From JAFLTL01 sp964389525 (lineage in GTDB: Bacteria; Bacteroidota; Bacteroidia; Bacteroidales; Muribaculaceae): a DNA stretch of 64,000 nt. The translations under genes and the position numbers were made by a program. Position 1 is the stretch's first letter, and the number at the start of each line of letters is the position of its first letter. The stretch spans positions 16,663-80,662 of the forward strand of contig CAYMEX010000013.1 of assembly GCA_964389525.1 (NCBI GenBank), in the 5' to 3' direction. Below, in pieces: positions 61,415 through 64,000 of this stretch. A model generated the notes under the pieces. That model was not told the origin of the DNA and made no database searches. It saw nothing but the letters and a program-made list of their open reading frames with translations.

Positions 61415-62152
61415 CTATTTACCTCGAAGTAAATCATATTCAAACTGAGCTTGATCTGAATTCAAATTATCAGGATTTATTTCCTCCCATGCTAAATCTG
61501 AGATAACATCGGTCTTATTCTCAATGTTTGTATCTACTTCAATATTAAGCCCGAATTTTAACAGCTTTCTTCCTGTCACTGATAATGTATATTTGTTTAT
61601 CTGGTCATTACCGACAGATTTTAACAATAAAACTCCGGCTGAATACAGTAATTCGGTAACACCGCCATCTATAAAGTTATCTTCTACAAAGGAACCTAAA
61701 AATTTAAAATCGGTATAGGGTATTCTATCACATATTGCGGATAAACGAAAGAAATCTTCAATATCAATATCGTTATTGATTCTTGCTTTCATTAGATTTG
61801 CAATAACTTGTGCTTTATTGATATTGTCAATCCGGTTTAAAATATCGCATATGACATTTCCAGCATTATCACAAGATTTTTCTTCTACTTCTTCAATGAA
61901 TTTTTCTCGCTCTTTTAATGTCGTTTCTTTAATTCCATAAATGAAACGAATGCAATTACGAAAAAGCCGGCTATCTGAGTATGAGATGCCAGACTGTATC
62001 AAGGAATGTGCGAAGCCGCCGATTACAGGAAATAAATTGATTAGTCCAATCCCTGCATCACGAGCTAATTTAGTTTGTTCTATCCCTTTAATTTGGGAAT
62101 AGTCAGAGTACTGAAGACAATCCTTTAATACGACAGGTAGTTTGTCAATCAT
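61415..62152 (-). CDS. Uncharacterised protein with hydrophobic N-terminal patch
   Basis: 245 residues. A hydrophobic stretch at about 33-54 (AGIGLINLFPVIGGFAHSLIQSG) might insert in membrane. The rest is helical with Lys/Glu-rich segments (TTLKEREKFIEEVEEK) and a C-terminal beta-rich part (YTLSVTGRKLLKFGLNIEV, which resembles the last strand of a winged-helix). No family recognised. It follows the Fic gene by 23 bases, so it may be its partner. AT-rich, as is the rest of the island. Confidence 0.55.
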   Translation of the reverse strand: MIDKLPVVLKDCLQYSDYSQIKGIEQTKLARDAGIGLINLFPVIGGFAHSLIQSGISYSDSRLFRNCIRFIYGIKETTLKEREKFIEEVEEKSCDNAGNVICDILNRIDNINKAQVIANLMKARINNDIDIEDFFRLSAICDRIPYTDFKFLGSFVEDNFIDGGVTELLYSAGVLLLKSVGNDQINKYTLSVTGRKLLKFGLNIEVDTNIENKTDVISDLAWEEINPDNLNSDQAQFEYDLLRGK

Positions 62153-62175
62153 CTTATATTATTTGATCTTAAACA

Positions 62176-63663
62176 TTAATGTATTGTACGGTCGATTATT
62201 TGTAGCTTCGCTTGCGAGGGTTCTTCGTAGGCGTTGCAAGCGGCGAGGTAGTTTTTCAGCTCAGTAAAGTCTGTGCCGTAGAGGTTGTCGCTGAATTGAT
62301 GGAGCTTGGTCATCACATTTATGTATGCTAATGGGTCTTTGTGGCGTGTGAGTTTTCGCAAAGCCAGTATATAATCTTCTCGGAACACTGTCGGTATAAT
62401 GATACGTGACTGGTCGGCTCGGACAAGTTCGGCGTTCATCATCACACGGGCGACACGACCGTTGCCGTCATTGAACGGATGCACCTCACTAATCATGAAC
62501 ATCATGAATATCGCACGAGCAAACGGGTCGGTCAAGGCTGCATAATATTTGAAGCCTTGTGAGAGCGTACCTTTCACAAGTTGATAATCCACAAACTCCG
62601 TCATTCCGGCACGATTGTTCTTCGTTTTGAAAATGCCGGGGTTCATGTGCGGTCGTCCTTCAAGAAGGATGCTGTGTCTGTGGCTAAGAATCGCAAACAA
62701 TTCTTTTGGAGATGTCGGAGTCTTCATCATCTCGGCACGGTTTGAAAGCACCTTGAATGTTCCGAGTATGTCGTGTGAATCCTCATCACGGCGAGGCATG
62801 GGGATACCGGAGTCAACAATCGCTTTAGCTTCATCAATCTCAAACTCCGTTCCTTCTATATAATTAGAGAAATAGCTTTCAAAGAATGAGAAAAGACGGA
62901 ACGACTCTTCATCGGTATTGCGATTGTTGCGAATTACAAAATACCGATCCTTTATTGCTTCAAAAAGCACTTCAAACAATTCAACTCTTGTTTTGTCAAA
63001 TGGATTACCGACTGCTAACGCTTTCGCGGAGTCTGTTGACAACACTTTAGCATCATGAGTTGAGAGCAACGCGGAAATTATACTGTTGATTTTGGCAAAC
63101 TCCGTCTGCATCCCCAATTCTTCGGCAACGGTTCTCAGTTCATCGCGATATTCGTTAAGACGGTCTTCTCCACCAGAGAGCAGTATCTGTTCGAGTTTAT
63201 TTTCAATTACGCTAATAGGAAGAACACGTGATTCATCACCAGATTTTCTTGACACTTGCATATTCTCAAGCATATACCGGTGTTCACCCGATATGTGCAT
63301 ACCCATAAAGGGTATATCGTGAGGCGACGCTTTTGGACCTTTGACAAAATTAAGAATTATACCGGGTAAGTCTGTGACTCTCCTTGTCGTTGAATTTGTC
63401 AGGAAGAAATCACCGGTAGCCGTTGGACGCATTTCTTTGGCACTGCGATGGCTTATGATAGCGTCCGGATACCGATATGCCAGAATATCTATGAGGTTGC
63501 GACGCACGATATTCTCCAAGCTATCAACTAAATTGGTTGTGTATATGCGCGGGGCAACCTTCCGCAACTCACCATCCTTTTCCTTTTTGCTGAGTACACG
63601 GGAAATGTTCGGATTAGATGAGCCGAAGATAATCTCTTTCTGGGTGTCAACTTTCACTGCCAT
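62176..63663 (-). CDS. Fic-domain protein with AbiEi-like N-terminus
   Basis: 495 residues from ATG 63663. The N-terminal region, about 15-90, is ISRVLSKKEKDGELRKVAPRIYTTNL...YPDAIISHRSA, the layout of AbiEi antitoxin-like winged-helix/wing proteins. The Fic core is at about 335-375, with EVHPFNDGNGRVARVMMNAEL (the full HxFx(D/E)GNGR motif), so it should transfer AMP to a hydroxyl. A possible inhibitory helix lies further N-terminal, not confirmed. The Fic plus AbiEi-like combination suggests a self-contained toxin/antitoxin-type regulator. An upstream 48-base direct repeat pair marks its control region. Confidence 0.82.
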   Translation of the reverse strand: MAVKVDTQKEIIFGSSNPNISRVLSKKEKDGELRKVAPRIYTTNLVDSLENIVRRNLIDILAYRYPDAIISHRSAKEMRPTATGDFFLTNSTTRRVTDLPGIILNFVKGPKASPHDIPFMGMHISGEHRYMLENMQVSRKSGDESRVLPISVIENKLEQILLSGGEDRLNEYRDELRTVAEELGMQTEFAKINSIISALLSTHDAKVLSTDSAKALAVGNPFDKTRVELFEVLFEAIKDRYFVIRNNRNTDEESFRLFSFFESYFSNYIEGTEFEIDEAKAIVDSGIPMPRRDEDSHDILGTFKVLSNRAEMMKTPTSPKELFAILSHRHSILLEGRPHMNPGIFKTKNNRAGMTEFVDYQLVKGTLSQGFKYYAALTDPFARAIFMMFMISEVHPFNDGNGRVARVMMNAELVRADQSRIIIPTVFREDYILALRKLTRHKDPLAYINVMTKLHQFSDNLYGTDFTELKNYLAACNAYEEPSQAKLQIIDRTIH

Positions 63664-63692
63664 ACAAAAAATCACGATTAAGAGAATACAAA

Positions 63693-63740
63693 GGTACAAA
63701 TTTTTGCGATTATAACCGCGATTTTTACAAAAAACTGAGT
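63693..63740. repeat. 48-base direct repeat, copy 1 (upstream of the Fic gene)
   Basis: Begins GGTACAAATTTTTGCGATTA and ends ACAAAAAACTGAGT; differs from 63841-63888 at only two positions. Copies are 148 bases apart. Confidence 0.8.
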
Positions 63741-63840
63741 ATAAGCGATGCCTTTTAATGGGAAAAGACTACTATGGCTCATAGTATTTTCGTTGGATAT
63801 CTTCAGAATGGTACAAAAAAATGCGGCTACAAACACCGCT

Positions 63841-63888
63841 GGTACAAATTTTTGCGATTACAACTGCGATTTTTACAAAAAACTGAGT
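63841..63888. repeat. 48-base direct repeat, copy 2
   Basis: Second copy of the repeat at 63693-63740. Unlike copy 1, it is not followed on the minus strand by TACCTTTG (63696-63689), the likely -7 element of the Fic gene. Confidence 0.8.
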
Positions 63889-63956
63889 TTATAACACATC
63901 TCACTGCGAAAACTGCGAGAGGCGTGGCGGCTCACGGTGTTGTCATCGGCTATGCC

Positions 63957-64000
63957 GTCAGAGGGTGACGGCGAAGCAGGCTTCACTGACACCCTCCGAC
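63957..64000. repeat. Hairpin at the window edge
   Basis: GTCAGAGGGTG...GAAGC and GCTTC...CACCCTCCGAC pair imperfectly. In style (short GC stems with small loops) it resembles the mosaic at 23.5-25 kb. Possibly continues past the edge. Confidence 0.45.

Noticed and set aside
53067..64000. Prophage or integrative element with its own integrase
   Set aside because: No integrase, relaxase or structural gene is visible in the window; only composition and gene type point to transfer.

Overview
The window reads as a chromosome segment of a gut-type Bacteroidales (phylum Bacteroidota), most like the Muribaculaceae/Bacteroides side of the order. Pointers are: promoters of the Bacteroidota type (TTTG, about 19-20 bases, then TAnnTTTG) and little use of Shine-Dalgarno sites; an N-succinylornithine-type carbamoyltransferase; a radical-SAM/lipoprotein pair typical of the phylum; many lipoproteins; and glycan-degrading enzymes of families GH20, GH78, GH92 and GH95. 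The genus is inference. No complete mobile element, integrase, CRISPR array or rRNA was seen.

Layout. 1-1.2 kb: end of a PHP-domain phosphatase gene, a PepSY-like lipoprotein, and a 55-residue ORF behind a leader with a terminator-like hairpin. 1.5-3.7 kb: a compact MamI-like Type II restriction-modification (RM) system with its own controller protein and operator-like inverted repeat. 3.7-13.6 kb: a mostly leftward housekeeping stretch (TPM-domain protein, QueA, AlkD-like protein, radical-SAM/lipoprotein pair, thioredoxin-like lipoprotein, POT transporter, SufE, glutaminyl-cyclase-like lipoprotein). 14-22.9 kb: mainly rightward (Abi_2/HEPN defence gene, ArgF', GH20, LMW phosphatase, DUF5715 protein, AsmA protein). 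23.5-25.1 kb is non-coding and packed with short hairpin modules, several of them repeated. 25-36 kb: two paralogous AI-2E-family permeases, an acyltransferase, a GH78-like enzyme, a CAU-anticodon tRNA, an MFS transporter, a lipoprotein, a GHL10-type hydrolase and a GT2. 36-41.8 kb: divergent GH92 and GH95 enzymes and a ZIP metal transporter. 41.8-48.8 kb: an AraC regulator divergent from an RND efflux operon that ends in a DUF4405 gene broken by TGG to TGA. 48.9-52.4 kb: Hcp plus cupin, a guanine-deaminase-like enzyme and a CMD-cupin protein.

From about 53 kb to the end the base composition turns AT-rich and the content turns to defence. A seven-gene same-strand unit (53,067-60,991) holds an EcoRI-like adenine methyltransferase, a DUF262-HNH nuclease, a three-helix membrane protein, two very small proteins, a 1,220-residue STAND-like P-loop ATPase with a nuclease-like N-terminus, and a RhuM-family protein, closed by a strong terminator. 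It is followed by an uncharacterised gene and a Fic protein with an AbiEi-like N-terminus. This unit is the best candidate here for an undescribed composite defence system. The GH enzymes, transporters and lipoproteins fit a glycan-foraging gut anaerobe; the RM system, the Abi gene and the 53-64 kb island are its defence layer.
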